Source of the DNA: Natrialba asiatica DSM 12278 | Lineage (GTDB): Archaea > Halobacteriota > Halobacteria > Halobacteriales > Natrialbaceae | Reading direction: 5' to 3' | DNA length: 64,000 bases | Assembly (NCBI RefSeq): GCF_000337555.1 | Contig: NZ_AOIO01000040.1 | Coordinates: forward strand, 244,548-308,547 | Shown here: positions 17,785-27,313 of the stretch, in pieces | Numbering within the stretch: the first letter of the stretch is position 1 | Layout: each line of letters opens with the position of its first letter | Notes under the pieces: model-generated | The model's database searches: none | What the model was told of the DNA's origin: nothing | What the model saw: only the letters and a program-made list of their open reading frames with translations | Translations under genes and position numbers: made by a program

Positions 17785-18183
17785 TTATCGCCCCGCGTCG
17801 CCGTCTGCCAGGAAAATGCCGAGGTAGATCGCGACCAGCGCACAGGCGATGCCGACGGCGAACGAGAGTGTGAACGGCGAGTCGAGTGTGCGTGTGCTGT
17901 CGTCGAATAGCCAGCCGCTGAATCCGACGACGAGCAGTGCCAGCGAGGCGAGCCGGAGCACCGAGATGAGCCGGTGGCCACGGCGGCCACCATCGGCTCG
18001 CGACCGAGCGTCTGCGGGCGGCTGGCTGCGCCCGCTTTCACGTGCGCGTCGGATTGATCGCCGCGTCGTGCGCTGATCGCCGTTCGGTTCGGTTTCGACT
18101 GCGGCTCTCTCTTCGGGGTCGGTTTCGAGTTCAGTCTCGGCCTCCCGTCCGTTCGCCCCGGTTCGATTCGATTCAGATGGCAT
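17785..18183 (-). CDS. 132-residue protein with two C-terminal transmembrane helices
   Basis: From the ATG at 18183: a charged, low-complexity N-terminal half (about 1-70, rich in Glu, Arg, Thr) and two hydrophobic segments (about 73-92 and 104-125, LSFAVGIACALVAIYLGIFL). I do not recognise the family. Its start overlaps the end of the preceding membrane-protein gene by 11 bases, which suggests translational coupling, and the aminopeptidase gene follows. Confidence 0.65.
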   Translation of the reverse strand: MPSESNRTGANGREAETELETDPEERAAVETEPNGDQRTTRRSIRRARESGRSQPPADARSRADGGRRGHRLISVLRLASLALLVVGFSGWLFDDSTRTLDSPFTLSFAVGIACALVAIYLGIFLADGDAGR

Positions 18184-19387
18184 CGTCGGTCCCCGTCGTG
18201 TAGTCGGGCGCGTCGGACGGACGGCCGCGGCCATTGCCGGGCTGTGTCCCCACGGTGGAAGCACCGATCGCCTCGCTATCGACGAGTTCCCGACAGAACG
18301 AGACGGTTGCGGCGGTCAGGACGAGCGACAGCGGGACCGTCACCGCGAGGGCGACCACGACTCCGAGGACGGGTATCGCGCTCACGAGCACCGACAGGAC
18401 GAGGGAAACGGCGATTCCGATGCCGGCGTGCCAGAGCGCGAACCGAAGGTACGCGCCGCCATCCGTCGCGAACTCGTACGATCGGCGGAGTGCGTCGAGA
18501 AACCGCGCGTCGGCGACGACGAACAGGAACGGAGCCGCGTAGAAGAGATAGGCCAGGACGAGCACGACGGGAATCGCGAGCACGAGCAGCAGCGGACTGA
18601 TCAGCGCGAACGGGACGGCCAGCAGCACGAGTCCGAACAGCGCCGCGTGATACAGGATGAATCGCGGCGTGTACCTGACGAGGGACGCAGCGACCGCGAT
18701 CGGTTCGTCGCGGAGCCGCCGATCGAGCCCGCCGATGTAGACCGCGGCGACCATCGACGCGAGCACGGTGTAGACCACGAGGAGCACGCCGATCGTGCCG
18801 AGCGTCGCCCCGCCGATCGAGTCCGGAGAGAGCACGATCGTTTCGAACGGCGTGTCGATCGGTACGTCGATCCCGGTTTCGGTCCCGCCGTAGCTCCCAC
18901 CACCGGCGGGTGTCGACGCGGGTGGCGTCTCCGTCGGCGTGACTGCCGGTGCCGACGAGCCGGCTGCACCGGTCGCCGAATCGAGTGCACTCGATGCGCC
19001 CCCCATCCCCGGACCGGGTGCGTCGACGAACGACCAGAGTTCGAGCAACGGCTCCGGCAGCACGAATTTCGCCGAGATGGTAAAGCCGTTAGTCGGTCCC
19101 ATCGCTCGCCCGAGTTTACCGAGTTCAGCGAGCGAGAGACAGAGCGGAACGAGCGCGAACGGACGGAGGTCGCCGAACCGACCGAGAACGCGCGAGACGT
19201 GGTTCCAGAAGGGGGATGACGATTGGGATGGGGATGACGCGGGCGCTGATGGTGAACTCGATGCCGGTGACTGCGAGCCGTTCGGATCGCGACCACCATC
19301 TGCCCTGACCCCACTCGTCCCCGCCCGGTCGGTCGTTGCGGAGTACGAATCACCGTCGGTCGAACCAGAGCGAGATGCGGGGTCCAT
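18173..19387 (-). CDS. multi-pass membrane protein of unknown function
   Basis: 404 residues from the ATG at 19387. The first ~75 residues are polar and Ser/Asp-rich; a hydrophobic core with roughly six helices runs from about 75 to 375 (for example GTIGVLLVVYTVLASMVAAV, and ALISPLLLVLAIPVVLVLAY), with a Gly/Thr-rich loop near 160-200. It resembles haloarchaeal DUF7544-type proteins, but that identity is not certain. Operon with the gene at 17785. Confidence 0.65.
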   Translation of the reverse strand: MDPASRSGSTDGDSYSATTDRAGTSGVRADGGRDPNGSQSPASSSPSAPASSPSQSSSPFWNHVSRVLGRFGDLRPFALVPLCLSLAELGKLGRAMGPTNGFTISAKFVLPEPLLELWSFVDAPGPGMGGASSALDSATGAAGSSAPAVTPTETPPASTPAGGGSYGGTETGIDVPIDTPFETIVLSPDSIGGATLGTIGVLLVVYTVLASMVAAVYIGGLDRRLRDEPIAVAASLVRYTPRFILYHAALFGLVLLAVPFALISPLLLVLAIPVVLVLAYLFYAAPFLFVVADARFLDALRRSYEFATDGGAYLRFALWHAGIGIAVSLVLSVLVSAIPVLGVVVALAVTVPLSLVLTAATVSFCRELVDSEAIGASTVGTQPGNGRGRPSDAPDYTTGTDDAI

Positions 19388-19520
19388 ACGCTCACAACAA
19401 ATGATGGGTAGTTGAACCCATCGCTGTCGAAGACTGTGACATCCGGCTGTCGTGTGATAGTGATTCGACCGCACACGGGACATAACAGGGTATTTCTTCG
19501 GCGACGGGCTACCTCGCGCC

Positions 19521-20534
19521 ATGATCGATCTTCGCTCGGATACCGTAACGACACCCGACGATCGCATGCGCGATGCCGCTCAGTCGGCCGCCGTCGGCGA
19601 CGACGTCTACCGCGAGGACCCCACCGTCGCCGAACTCGAAACGACCGTCGCCGACCGACTCGGCACCGAGTCGGCGCTTTACTTCCCCTCCGGGACGATG
19701 GCGAACCAGGTCGCCGTCAGAGTGCACACCGACCGCGGCCAGGAAGTCCTGGCGGACCGCAAGAGCCACGTCGTCAAATACGAACTCGGCGGTCTCGCCG
19801 ATCTCTCCGGCCTGCAGGTGCGCATGCTCGACACCGACCGCGGCGCGCCGACGCCCGAGCAGGTCGCCGCCGGTTTCGTCGAGACGGAACTCCACCGCCC
19901 GGGGACCGGCCTACTCTGTCTCGAGAACACCCACAACGCGCGCGGCGGACTCGCGATCGACCCGGAGCGGATTGCCGCGGCGGCCGAGGCGGCCCACGAT
20001 CGCGACGTTCCGGTGCACCTCGACGGCGCGCGCGTGTTCAACGCCGCGACGGCGCTCGACGTACCCGTCACCGAACTCGTCGATCCCGTCGATACCGTCA
20101 TGATATCGCTCTCGAAGGGCCTCGGCGCGCCCGTCGGATCGATGGTCGCCGGCCCCGAGTCGTTCGTCGAGGACGCCCGCCGCACTCGAAAACTGTTCGG
20201 CGGCGGCATGCGCCAGGCCGGGATCATCGCCGCTCCGGCGCTCCGTGCGTTGGAGAACGTCGCCGACCTCGAAATCGATCACGAACACGCACGCGTGCTC
20301 GCGGCGGGACTTACGGCTGTCGACGGCTTCGCCGTGCAGGAACCGGAAACGAACATCGTGCTCGCAGACGTCGAGGGCACCGGACTCGACACCGAAACCG
20401 TTCTCGACCGCCTGGCGGACCGCGACGTGCTGGCGACGGCGTTCGGCCCGACGACGATCCGGTTCTGTACGCATCGCGACGTCTCGCGGCCCGATATCGA
20501 CGCGGTACTCGAGCGAATCGACGACGCGTTCTAA
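19521..20534 (+). CDS. ltaE: low-specificity L-threonine aldolase family enzyme
   Basis: 337 residues with the family start IDLRSDTVTTPDDRMRDAA, the RALE signature region LCLENTHNARGG (132-143), HLDGARVFNA (167-176) and PLP lysine in SLSKGLGAPVGS (Lys199). It cleaves L-threonine (or allo-threonine) to glycine and acetaldehyde, or relatives act on 3-hydroxy amino acids. It is 987 bases from, and divergent with, no related gene; it converges with the downstream aminotransferase. Confidence 0.92.
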   Translation: MIDLRSDTVTTPDDRMRDAAQSAAVGDDVYREDPTVAELETTVADRLGTESALYFPSGTMANQVAVRVHTDRGQEVLADRKSHVVKYELGGLADLSGLQVRMLDTDRGAPTPEQVAAGFVETELHRPGTGLLCLENTHNARGGLAIDPERIAAAAEAAHDRDVPVHLDGARVFNAATALDVPVTELVDPVDTVMISLSKGLGAPVGSMVAGPESFVEDARRTRKLFGGGMRQAGIIAAPALRALENVADLEIDHEHARVLAAGLTAVDGFAVQEPETNIVLADVEGTGLDTETVLDRLADRDVLATAFGPTTIRFCTHRDVSRPDIDAVLERIDDAF

Positions 20535-20594
20535 GCCATCACCGACCGCCTGTCACGGTCGGTTGTTGGATCGAAACCGAAACCGCTCTTTACC

Positions 20595-20720
20595 CTATCG
20601 CATTCCGTCGCGGAACTCGAGGACCGTCCGCCGGAGCAGCAGGTACGAGAAGAGAATCAGCGATAACAAGATCACGACGATCGCAATGATGACCGGGTCG
20701 TCGGGGATGAACTCGAGCAT
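20595..20720 (-). CDS. 41-residue membrane peptide
   Basis: A 41-residue frame, ATG at 20718-20720 and TAG at 20595-20597, with one hydrophobic helix (VIIAIVVILLSLILFSYLL, about 11-29) and a charged C-terminus VLEFRDGMR. It is an amphitopic small protein of the kind common in haloarchaea. No upstream SD is evident, and coding is inferred from the helix and the compact frame between two genes. Confidence 0.55.
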   Translation of the reverse strand: MLEFIPDDPVIIAIVVILLSLILFSYLLLRRTVLEFRDGMR

Positions 20721-20789
20721 ACGCGCCGGGTACAGTGTCAGTGCGCAAAATCGTTTCGACGTGGATCGGCGTGAATTCGGGATCGGCGA

Positions 20790-21974
20790 CTACCACCAGC
20801 GGTTTTCGACCAATCGGTCGATCGCCTCCCGAATCGTCGCCTCGTTCCGCGAGAACGTAAACCGAATCCAGTCGGATGCCTCCTCGGCGTCGGTGTAGAA
20901 GCTACTCCCCGGCACGGCGGCGACGCCGGCCTCCCGGATCAGCCGATAACAGAACTCGATGTCGTCCTCGTCGGTCGGGTATCGCGTCAGGATGTAGTAC
21001 GCGCCGTCGGGTTTGACGGGGGCAAGTCCTGCGTCCTGCAGGCCCTCGTAGAGCAAGTCGCGACGCCGCTCGTAGGAGTCGGCGAGTTCAGTGTAGTAGG
21101 AGTCGGGGAGCGACAGCGCCTCGACGCCGGCGCGCTGGAACGGCGTTGGCGCGCAGATACTCGTGTAGTCGTGGATCTTCCGGAGTTCTTTCGAGAGGTA
21201 CTCGGGTGCGAGACAGAAGCCGACGCGCCAGCCGGTGACGCTGAACGTCTTCGACATGCCGGTACAGACGACGGTTCGGTCGGCGAGGTCGCCGACTTCG
21301 ACGGGGCTGACGTAGTCGTCCGTGTAGACGATGTGCTCGTAGATTTCGTCGGTGAGGACGATGAGGTCGTGCTCGAAGACGATTTCCTCGATGCGCTCGA
21401 GTTCCTCGCGCGAGAACACCTTCCCGGTGGGATTCATCGGGGTGTTGAGCACGAGGATGCGGGCGTCCGCGGCGGCCGCGGCGAGTTCGTCGACGTCGAT
21501 GGTGAGGTCGTCGGTGATGTCGATCGGGACCGCGGTCGCGCCGGCGAACTGGCTCGCCGGAATGTAGCTCTCGTAGACGGGTTCGAAGTAGACGACCTCG
21601 TCGCCGGGGCCGGCGAGTGCGAGCATGGTCGACATGAGGGCCTCGCTGGTGCCGCTGGTGATCGTGACCTCGGTTTCGGGGTCGTACGCGACGCCCTTCC
21701 ACTCGGCGTAGCGCTCGGCGACGGCCTCGCGGAGTTCGGGCAGGCCCCAGGTGATGGTGTACTGGCTGTCGGTTTCGACGGCCTCCTGAGCGGCGGCCTT
21801 GATTTCGGGGGGCGTCTCGTCCTCGTCGGGGATGCCCTGCGAGAGGTTGATCGCGCCGCGGTCGATCGCCTCCCTGGTCATCTCGCGGATCACGGACTCG
21901 GCGACGCCCGCTGTTCGGGCGCTGCCGACTGCGTCGGCCGTTTCAAGTGTTCCGGCGGGTGGTTCTCGTTCCAT
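20790..21974 (-). CDS. class I/II aminotransferase (AspC-like)
   Basis: 394 residues. Cofactor contacts are visible: SQGIPDEDE (N-terminal), TSGTSEALMSTM (108-), NPTGKVFS (181-188), DEIYEHIVY (209-217), Lys242 in TGMSKTFSVTGWR and Arg250. It transfers amino groups between amino and 2-oxo acids; the acceptor cannot be fixed. It starts 4 bases after the agmatinase stop, so the two are one transcript, which suggests a role in arginine or polyamine metabolism. Confidence 0.92.
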   Translation of the reverse strand: MEREPPAGTLETADAVGSARTAGVAESVIREMTREAIDRGAINLSQGIPDEDETPPEIKAAAQEAVETDSQYTITWGLPELREAVAERYAEWKGVAYDPETEVTITSGTSEALMSTMLALAGPGDEVVYFEPVYESYIPASQFAGATAVPIDITDDLTIDVDELAAAAADARILVLNTPMNPTGKVFSREELERIEEIVFEHDLIVLTDEIYEHIVYTDDYVSPVEVGDLADRTVVCTGMSKTFSVTGWRVGFCLAPEYLSKELRKIHDYTSICAPTPFQRAGVEALSLPDSYYTELADSYERRRDLLYEGLQDAGLAPVKPDGAYYILTRYPTDEDDIEFCYRLIREAGVAAVPGSSFYTDAEEASDWIRFTFSRNEATIREAIDRLVENRWW

Positions 21975-21978
21975 CGTC

Positions 21979-22983
21979 TCACTCCGCGAACTGTCGTTCG
22001 AGTAGCGTAACCAGCAGGTACGCGGCGAGTTTCTGGGTGCCCTCGTCGGTGTCGTACCGGGGTGCGACCTCCATCATATCGACGGCGCTGACCGCGTCGG
22101 TCGCACCGAGCACTTCCATCGTCTTGAGCGCCTGGTGGGCCGTCAGCCCGCCCGGAACCGGCGTGCCAGTTCCCGGCGCAACGCTCGGGTCGACGCCGTC
22201 GATGTCGAAGGAGACGTACACCGCGTCGGTTCCCTCGGCCGCCGACGCGACCGCGTCCGCGACGACCGACGTGATTCCCTGGTCCTCGACGTCGCGCATC
22301 GTGTAGAGATCGAGTCCGGTCTCCTCGGCGAACTCGAAGAACTCGGGCGACTCGTAGCCGCGGATGCCGACCTGGCTGACGTTCCCGTAGTCGACGTACT
22401 CGGAGTCGGCGATCAGGGCCGTACTGGAGCCGTGGAAGTCGGTTCCGAAGACGGGACTCTCCGAGGTCGTATCGGTGTGTGCGTCGATCTGGACGAACCC
22501 GACGTCGTCGTAGTTCCTCCCCTCGGCGAAGCCGCGAACCGCGGGGAACGTACAGTAGTGGTCGCCGCCGAGCATGACCGGAAACGTCTGGGACGCGACC
22601 GTCGCCACGTGCGCGGTGATGCTCTCGGCCGTCGTCTCGCCGTCCATCGGGAAGACCGGCACGTCACCGCAGTCCGCGACGGTGAGGTCGTCGAAGTTCA
22701 CCTGCTTGCCGGTCTGCATGTTCGTTAACCCACCCTTGTAGTCCGAGAGATACGCCCACCAGCCGCTCGCTCGTCGAATCGCCGTCGGGCCGTACCGGGT
22801 CCCGGGCCGATTCGAGACCGCCCCGTCGTAGGGAACGCCGAGAACCGCCGCGTCGACGTCCGTCACATCGTCGATGTTCCGCGCGTCTCCCTTGAGAAAC
22901 GTCCCCAGTCCGGCGTAGGCTAGTTCGACGCCGGCACCGTCGACCGACTCCCGAAAGGCCGCTGCGGGATTGTAATTCGTCAC
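21979..22983 (-). CDS. speB: agmatinase/arginase-family ureohydrolase
   Basis: 334 residues of the ureohydrolase fold. The manganese ligands are complete: GGDHY (His142), QIDAHTDT (Asp167, His169, Asp171) and SFDIDGVDPS (Asp260, Asp262). The TGTPVPGGL region is the agmatinase-type signature. It would hydrolyse agmatine to putrescine and urea, although arginase-like or guanidino-acid activity is possible. It is cotranscribed with the downstream aminotransferase and divergent from a NrpR-type regulator 228 bases away. Confidence 0.9.
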   Translation of the reverse strand: MTNYNPAAAFRESVDGAGVELAYAGLGTFLKGDARNIDDVTDVDAAVLGVPYDGAVSNRPGTRYGPTAIRRASGWWAYLSDYKGGLTNMQTGKQVNFDDLTVADCGDVPVFPMDGETTAESITAHVATVASQTFPVMLGGDHYCTFPAVRGFAEGRNYDDVGFVQIDAHTDTTSESPVFGTDFHGSSTALIADSEYVDYGNVSQVGIRGYESPEFFEFAEETGLDLYTMRDVEDQGITSVVADAVASAAEGTDAVYVSFDIDGVDPSVAPGTGTPVPGGLTAHQALKTMEVLGATDAVSAVDMMEVAPRYDTDEGTQKLAAYLLVTLLERQFAE

Positions 22984-23211
22984 CGGTCAGCCCCCGTTTC
23001 GTGCGTCTCGATCGCGTTCCTGCCAGTACGCCGGTCGTCCGTCGTCCGGCCGGTCGCTCGCAGCTGCGTCCACGACAGTTTGGGTGTCATAATTTCACAT
23101 CCCGGCAAGTGGTTGCCACCCTATCCGTTTCGCGACAGGGACAATAAGGTTACGCCATCGCCCAACCTAGTAACCCAAACCTTGGTGGTCACCCTCGCCC
23201 ACTGTCTGTGC

Positions 23212-24261
23212 ATGCCACCGGAACTCGACAGACGAACGTACGATCTCCTTCGACTCGTCGATCGCCACGGCCCGATCGGCAGCATCCAGCTCGTCGAGTT
23301 GATGCAACTCCACGGCTACGACATCAAAGACCGCACGATCCGGCTCACGCTCTCCGATCTCGACGACCTCGAACTCACCGAGAAGGTCCCCGGCCAGGGT
23401 CGGCGACTGACCCAACGCGGCCGCAACGAACTCGAACAGGGCGACGTGAGCAGCCGCCTCGAACAGATCCGCGCCCGGATCGCCGCGCTCACGAGCCGCG
23501 TGAGCTACGATCCCATCGAGGACACCGGCGCACTCGTCGCCTCGGCCGCCCACCTCGAATCCGACGCCGTCGACGACGCGCTCGAACTCGTCTCCCGCCT
23601 CGAATCGCTCCCGCTCGGTCCCATTCCGATCTCTCTCGAGGACAGCGCACCCGGCGAACCCGGTGATACGCGATTGCTCGTCCCCTCGAGCATCACGCTC
23701 GACGGCGTCCTGCTCGCCCACGGCGTCAACGCCGACCTCACGACCGCCGGCATCCTCGAGTACGAACCCGTCCACGTCGACGACGAGTTCAGCGACGGCG
23801 ACCGACAACTCCAGAGCGGCGGTCGGATCACGCGCTACGTCGACGTGATCAACGGCGAGGGGTCGTCGATCGACGTGATCTCGCTGCTGATCGAGGCCGG
23901 GCGCACCGACGTGTTGACGCTGCTCGAAACCGAGAGCGAGGGGCCGGGACTTCTCGTCGGCGACGGCCGACAGTTCCCGATCAACCGGTACGAGGAAGCC
24001 CGCGACCTCGCGGTCGCGAGTCGTGACGCGATCGGCGGCGTCCTCGACTTTCGCCGCCCGCGCGAACAGGACAAACTACCGAACGGCAGTTCGGCCTGGG
24101 CGTTCGGCTCGCTTACCTACGTCGGCGTCGGTGAACTCGTGCTCGCGGCGCTCAGCGAGGCCGGCCTGACCGACGAGTGGGACACGTTGTACGGCACGGT
24201 CGAACGGAACTCGTTCGAACCGGTCGCGGCGGTTGCGCCGACGGCGGCGATCGGCGATTGA
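23212..24261 (+). CDS. NrpR/DUF128-type transcriptional regulator
   Basis: 349 residues from the ATG at 23212; the in-frame start 44 codons earlier runs through intergenic DNA. Residues about 1-70 form a winged helix (DRRTYDLLRL...RTIRLTLSDLDDLELTEKV). The rest is an NrpR-like ligand-binding domain (LLVPSSITLDGVLLAHGVN, VDVINGEGSSIDVISLLIEAG, GVLDFRRP). Euryarchaeal NrpR represses nitrogen-assimilation genes and is released by 2-oxoglutarate. Here it faces the agmatinase operon. Confidence 0.85.
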   Translation: MPPELDRRTYDLLRLVDRHGPIGSIQLVELMQLHGYDIKDRTIRLTLSDLDDLELTEKVPGQGRRLTQRGRNELEQGDVSSRLEQIRARIAALTSRVSYDPIEDTGALVASAAHLESDAVDDALELVSRLESLPLGPIPISLEDSAPGEPGDTRLLVPSSITLDGVLLAHGVNADLTTAGILEYEPVHVDDEFSDGDRQLQSGGRITRYVDVINGEGSSIDVISLLIEAGRTDVLTLLETESEGPGLLVGDGRQFPINRYEEARDLAVASRDAIGGVLDFRRPREQDKLPNGSSAWAFGSLTYVGVGELVLAALSEAGLTDEWDTLYGTVERNSFEPVAAVAPTAAIGD

Positions 24262-24368
24262 GTCCGGTATCGCGGCTCGCGACGATAATTCGGCGAGAAT
24301 AAAGATGAATTCCGGTGGCAACCGACACGCCCGCTCGGCCAGCGGGCGACGGCTGAACTCGCGTCGCG

Positions 24369-25316
24369 CTACTCGGTGTTCGCGTCCGTTCCCTGTTCGT
24401 CTCGCTGCGCTGTCCCGTAGATCGCCGGCCGTCGGGACGCGAGCACGTCGTCGTAGTCGGTCAGTTTCTTCGCCCGTGCCCGTTCGAGCGCGCACTCGGC
24501 GCCGAGTTCGTACTCGCCGGTCGTCGCTGCCGGTCCCGCGAGGGGGACCCCCTCCGGGTCGAGAATAACGCTCTGTCCTTCGAAGGTGACGCCGCGTTCG
24601 GTGCCGGCGCGGTCCGCACACGCGACGAACACGCGATTCGAGTTCGCGTGGGCGAGCGCTTGGTGGACGCCGACGGTCCAGCCGCCGGGTCGAGTCGGAG
24701 CGTCGTCCGGCGTTCCTGGAACCCAGTTGGTCGGAACGGCGATAATATCGACGCCGGCGCGGGCCTGTGCGATCGTGAGTTCCGGAAACCAGAGGTCGTT
24801 ACAGATCTGGACGCCGAGGCGACCGAACGGCGTATCGACGACCGCGAGGTCGGTTCCGGGGTCGAACCAGCGGTGTTCCTCGTTCCAGCGGTGGACTTTT
24901 CGGTACACGGCCTCGACGCCGGACGGCGAGACGACGAGCGCGCTGTTGTAGTACGCGTCCCCGTCGGCTTCCGGTACGCCGCCGACGATCCAGGTGTCGG
25001 TATCGGCGGCGACGTCGCTCCACGCCCGGGCCGTCTCGCCGTCACGCGGTTCCGCCATCGACGCGACCTCCGTTTTTGACTCGAAGACGTACCCCGAGGT
25101 TACGAGTTCGGGGAAGACGATCAGGTCGGCGTCGGCGTGCTCGCGGACGAGTTCAACTGTGCGGTTGCGATTGCGTTCGACGGCACCGAACTCGGGGGTG
25201 AGCTGGACGGCGACGATTCGGGCGTCGGTTGCGGGGGGTGCATTCGCGTCCGTGCCCGACGCCTTCGCATCTGCGTCCGTTTCTGTTCCCGCTCCCGAAT
25301 CCGGTTCCGCCGTCAC
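24369..25316 (-). CDS. carbon-nitrogen hydrolase (nitrilase superfamily)
   Basis: 315 residues from a GTG at 25316, overlapping the permease stop by 4 bases (GTGA). The catalytic triad is clear: Glu70 (LIVFPE), Lys140 (YRKVHRW) and Cys172 (QICNDLWFP). The fold covers N-carbamoylputrescine amidases, omega-amidases and amide hydrolases. Its place at the end of a polyamine-type ABC operon makes a polyamine amidase plausible. A 30-residue acidic N-terminal extension precedes the domain. Confidence 0.88.
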   Translation of the reverse strand: MTAEPDSGAGTETDADAKASGTDANAPPATDARIVAVQLTPEFGAVERNRNRTVELVREHADADLIVFPELVTSGYVFESKTEVASMAEPRDGETARAWSDVAADTDTWIVGGVPEADGDAYYNSALVVSPSGVEAVYRKVHRWNEEHRWFDPGTDLAVVDTPFGRLGVQICNDLWFPELTIAQARAGVDIIAVPTNWVPGTPDDAPTRPGGWTVGVHQALAHANSNRVFVACADRAGTERGVTFEGQSVILDPEGVPLAGPAATTGEYELGAECALERARAKKLTDYDDVLASRRPAIYGTAQRDEQGTDANTE

Positions 25317-27313
25317 TCCCAGATCCCTCCGGAGAGCCTGTCGATAGCCGTCATCACGACGACCGTCAGGAAGATGAAGACCACGCTGGCGGCCGCGATG
25401 GTCGGCGGGTAGGAGTACCGCAGCTGGTTGAAGATCTGGATCGGAATCGTCTGAACGAGGAACAGCGACAGCAGCCACGCGATGATGTACTCGTTCAGCG
25501 AGAGGATGAACGCGAACAGCGCGCCCGAGACCACGTTCGCCCGGATCAGCGGGTACGTGATCGTCCGGATCGTCCGGAACGAGGACGCGCCGAGGTTCAT
25601 CGCGGCTTCCTCGTAAGTGCGGTCGATCTCGTCTAATCCCTGCGAGATCAGGATGAACGGGAACGGGGCGTAGAAGATCCCGTGGGCGATGATGATGCCC
25701 AGCCGCGAGCCGGCGAGCGCGAAGCCGCCGATCTCGAGTTCGAGGAAGAACACGAGGAACGCGACCCCGATGATGACCGGCGGAAGCAGAATGGGTAACA
25801 CGCCGAGCGTCCCGTAGATCGTCCCCCACCGGTAGTCGAAGCGGTCGAGCGCGAACGCGAGTCCGCCGCCGATCGTCGTGCTCAGTAGCGCGGCGGCCCC
25901 GGCGATCGTGAGACTGTTGAGCAACGCGTTTCGCCAGTCAGCGGTTCCGAAGAACTCGGCGTACCACTGCAGGGAGAACCCGCCCGGCGGGAACGTGAGG
26001 AACTCTTCGGGCGTGAACGAGACCGCGATGATGATTGCGAGCGGGAGGACGACGTACACCATCACCGCTGCGACGTACGCTCGGAACGTCACCCAGATGA
26101 TGGACTCGCGCGTGTTCGCGTCGATCCGCGTGACCACCGAGTCGAGTGCAGCCGCAAGTCGGCTCCCCGCGGCGGTCAGCCCGACCGTCGCCGCCGCGGT
26201 TCCGAGTCCGCTCCGGAACCGGGTCAGCGGTCCGGGGGCGGACGAACGCGCCGGCTGCGACCCGCCGTCCGTCGCTATTTCTTCGGTGCCGCCGAGGCTC
26301 GCCGTCGTCACGTTCGTCACGCGGATCAGCACCCAGAGGAACACCAGCACGACGACGATGAGCCCGATGCTCATCGCCGCGCCGAACGGATAGTTGCTCT
26401 CGCTCATGACCTGTTGCTCGATCAGCACCGGCAGCGTTCGCTGTGCGGAACTGCCGAGGAGCCGCGGCAGGACGTACGAGCCGAGCGCCAGGATAAAGAC
26501 GAGCGCAGTGCCGCTCATGACGCCGTTTTTCGACAGCGGCAGCGTCACTCGCCGGAACGTCTTTGCCGGTCCTGCGCCGAGGTTCTTCGACGCCTCGAGC
26601 AGTTCGCCGTCGAGATTCCGCAAGCTGCTGTAGAGGGTGAGGATCATGAACGGCAGGAAGACGTAGACCATGCCGGCGACCAGCCCCCAGTAGCCCGGGT
26701 AGAACGACTGCGGTTCGTCGAGGAGTCCGAGTGCGACGCCGGCCGAACTCAGGATTCCCCCCGAAGCCAGGATGACCTGCCAGGCGTAGGCCCGGATGAC
26801 GTAGGTCACCCACAGCGAGGAGATGATCGTAATGAGCAGCACGCTCCGCAGCCACGGTCGATTCATCCGCGCGAGATAGTACGCCATCGGATAGCCGAGC
26901 AACAGCGAGAGCCCGGCCGTGACGAGCGCGAGTTCGACCGTCAGCCAGAGCTGCCCGAGATACAGGCCGGGTTCGACGAACGGCCACGTCGACGTGAAAC
27001 CGATGTCGAGGAACCGGGCGTAGTTCTCGAGCGTAAACCCGATCCGGTACCGTCCGCCAGGAATGTTCTCCCAGAAGCTGAAGACGACCAGCATACACAG
27101 CGGGATGAAGAAGACGGCGACCAGCCAGAACAGCGGATACGACAGCGCGTACCACTTCGCTCTCGATTTCAGGCCCGCACGGCCGGATTCGCCCGAACTG
27201 GACGGTTCTGCAGTGGATGCCTCTGTGTCGCTCGCAGCGGTCGCTGCGTCGGTGGTGGTGGCAGTTCCGGTTCCAGTTCCGGCATCGGACGAAGTGTCTG
27301 GACGATTCGTCAT
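25313..27313 (-). CDS. fused ABC permease, PotB plus PotC in one chain
   Basis: 666 residues holding two complete binding-protein-dependent permease domains. Each has the cytoplasmic EAA loop: EASKNLGAGPAKTFRRVTLP in the first half and EAAMNLGASSFRTIRTITYP in the second. A Ser/Thr/Asp-rich N-terminus (about 1-50) and a polar linker (about 350-400) separate them. Spermidine/putrescine importers normally use two separate permeases; here a single polypeptide should form the whole channel. It lies between the ATPase and nitrilase genes on the same strand, single-base spacing. Confidence 0.9.
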   Translation of the reverse strand: MTNRPDTSSDAGTGTGTATTTDAATAASDTEASTAEPSSSGESGRAGLKSRAKWYALSYPLFWLVAVFFIPLCMLVVFSFWENIPGGRYRIGFTLENYARFLDIGFTSTWPFVEPGLYLGQLWLTVELALVTAGLSLLLGYPMAYYLARMNRPWLRSVLLITIISSLWVTYVIRAYAWQVILASGGILSSAGVALGLLDEPQSFYPGYWGLVAGMVYVFLPFMILTLYSSLRNLDGELLEASKNLGAGPAKTFRRVTLPLSKNGVMSGTALVFILALGSYVLPRLLGSSAQRTLPVLIEQQVMSESNYPFGAAMSIGLIVVVLVFLWVLIRVTNVTTASLGGTEEIATDGGSQPARSSAPGPLTRFRSGLGTAAATVGLTAAGSRLAAALDSVVTRIDANTRESIIWVTFRAYVAAVMVYVVLPLAIIIAVSFTPEEFLTFPPGGFSLQWYAEFFGTADWRNALLNSLTIAGAAALLSTTIGGGLAFALDRFDYRWGTIYGTLGVLPILLPPVIIGVAFLVFFLELEIGGFALAGSRLGIIIAHGIFYAPFPFILISQGLDEIDRTYEEAAMNLGASSFRTIRTITYPLIRANVVSGALFAFILSLNEYIIAWLLSLFLVQTIPIQIFNQLRYSYPPTIAAASVVFIFLTVVVMTAIDRLSGGIWE

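Noticed and set aside
23174..23193. Overlapping palindromes CCAAACCTTGG and GGTGGTCACC before the NrpR-like gene
   Set aside because: Short arms and not the GGAA-N6-TTCC type reported for methanogen NrpR; too weak to list as a site.
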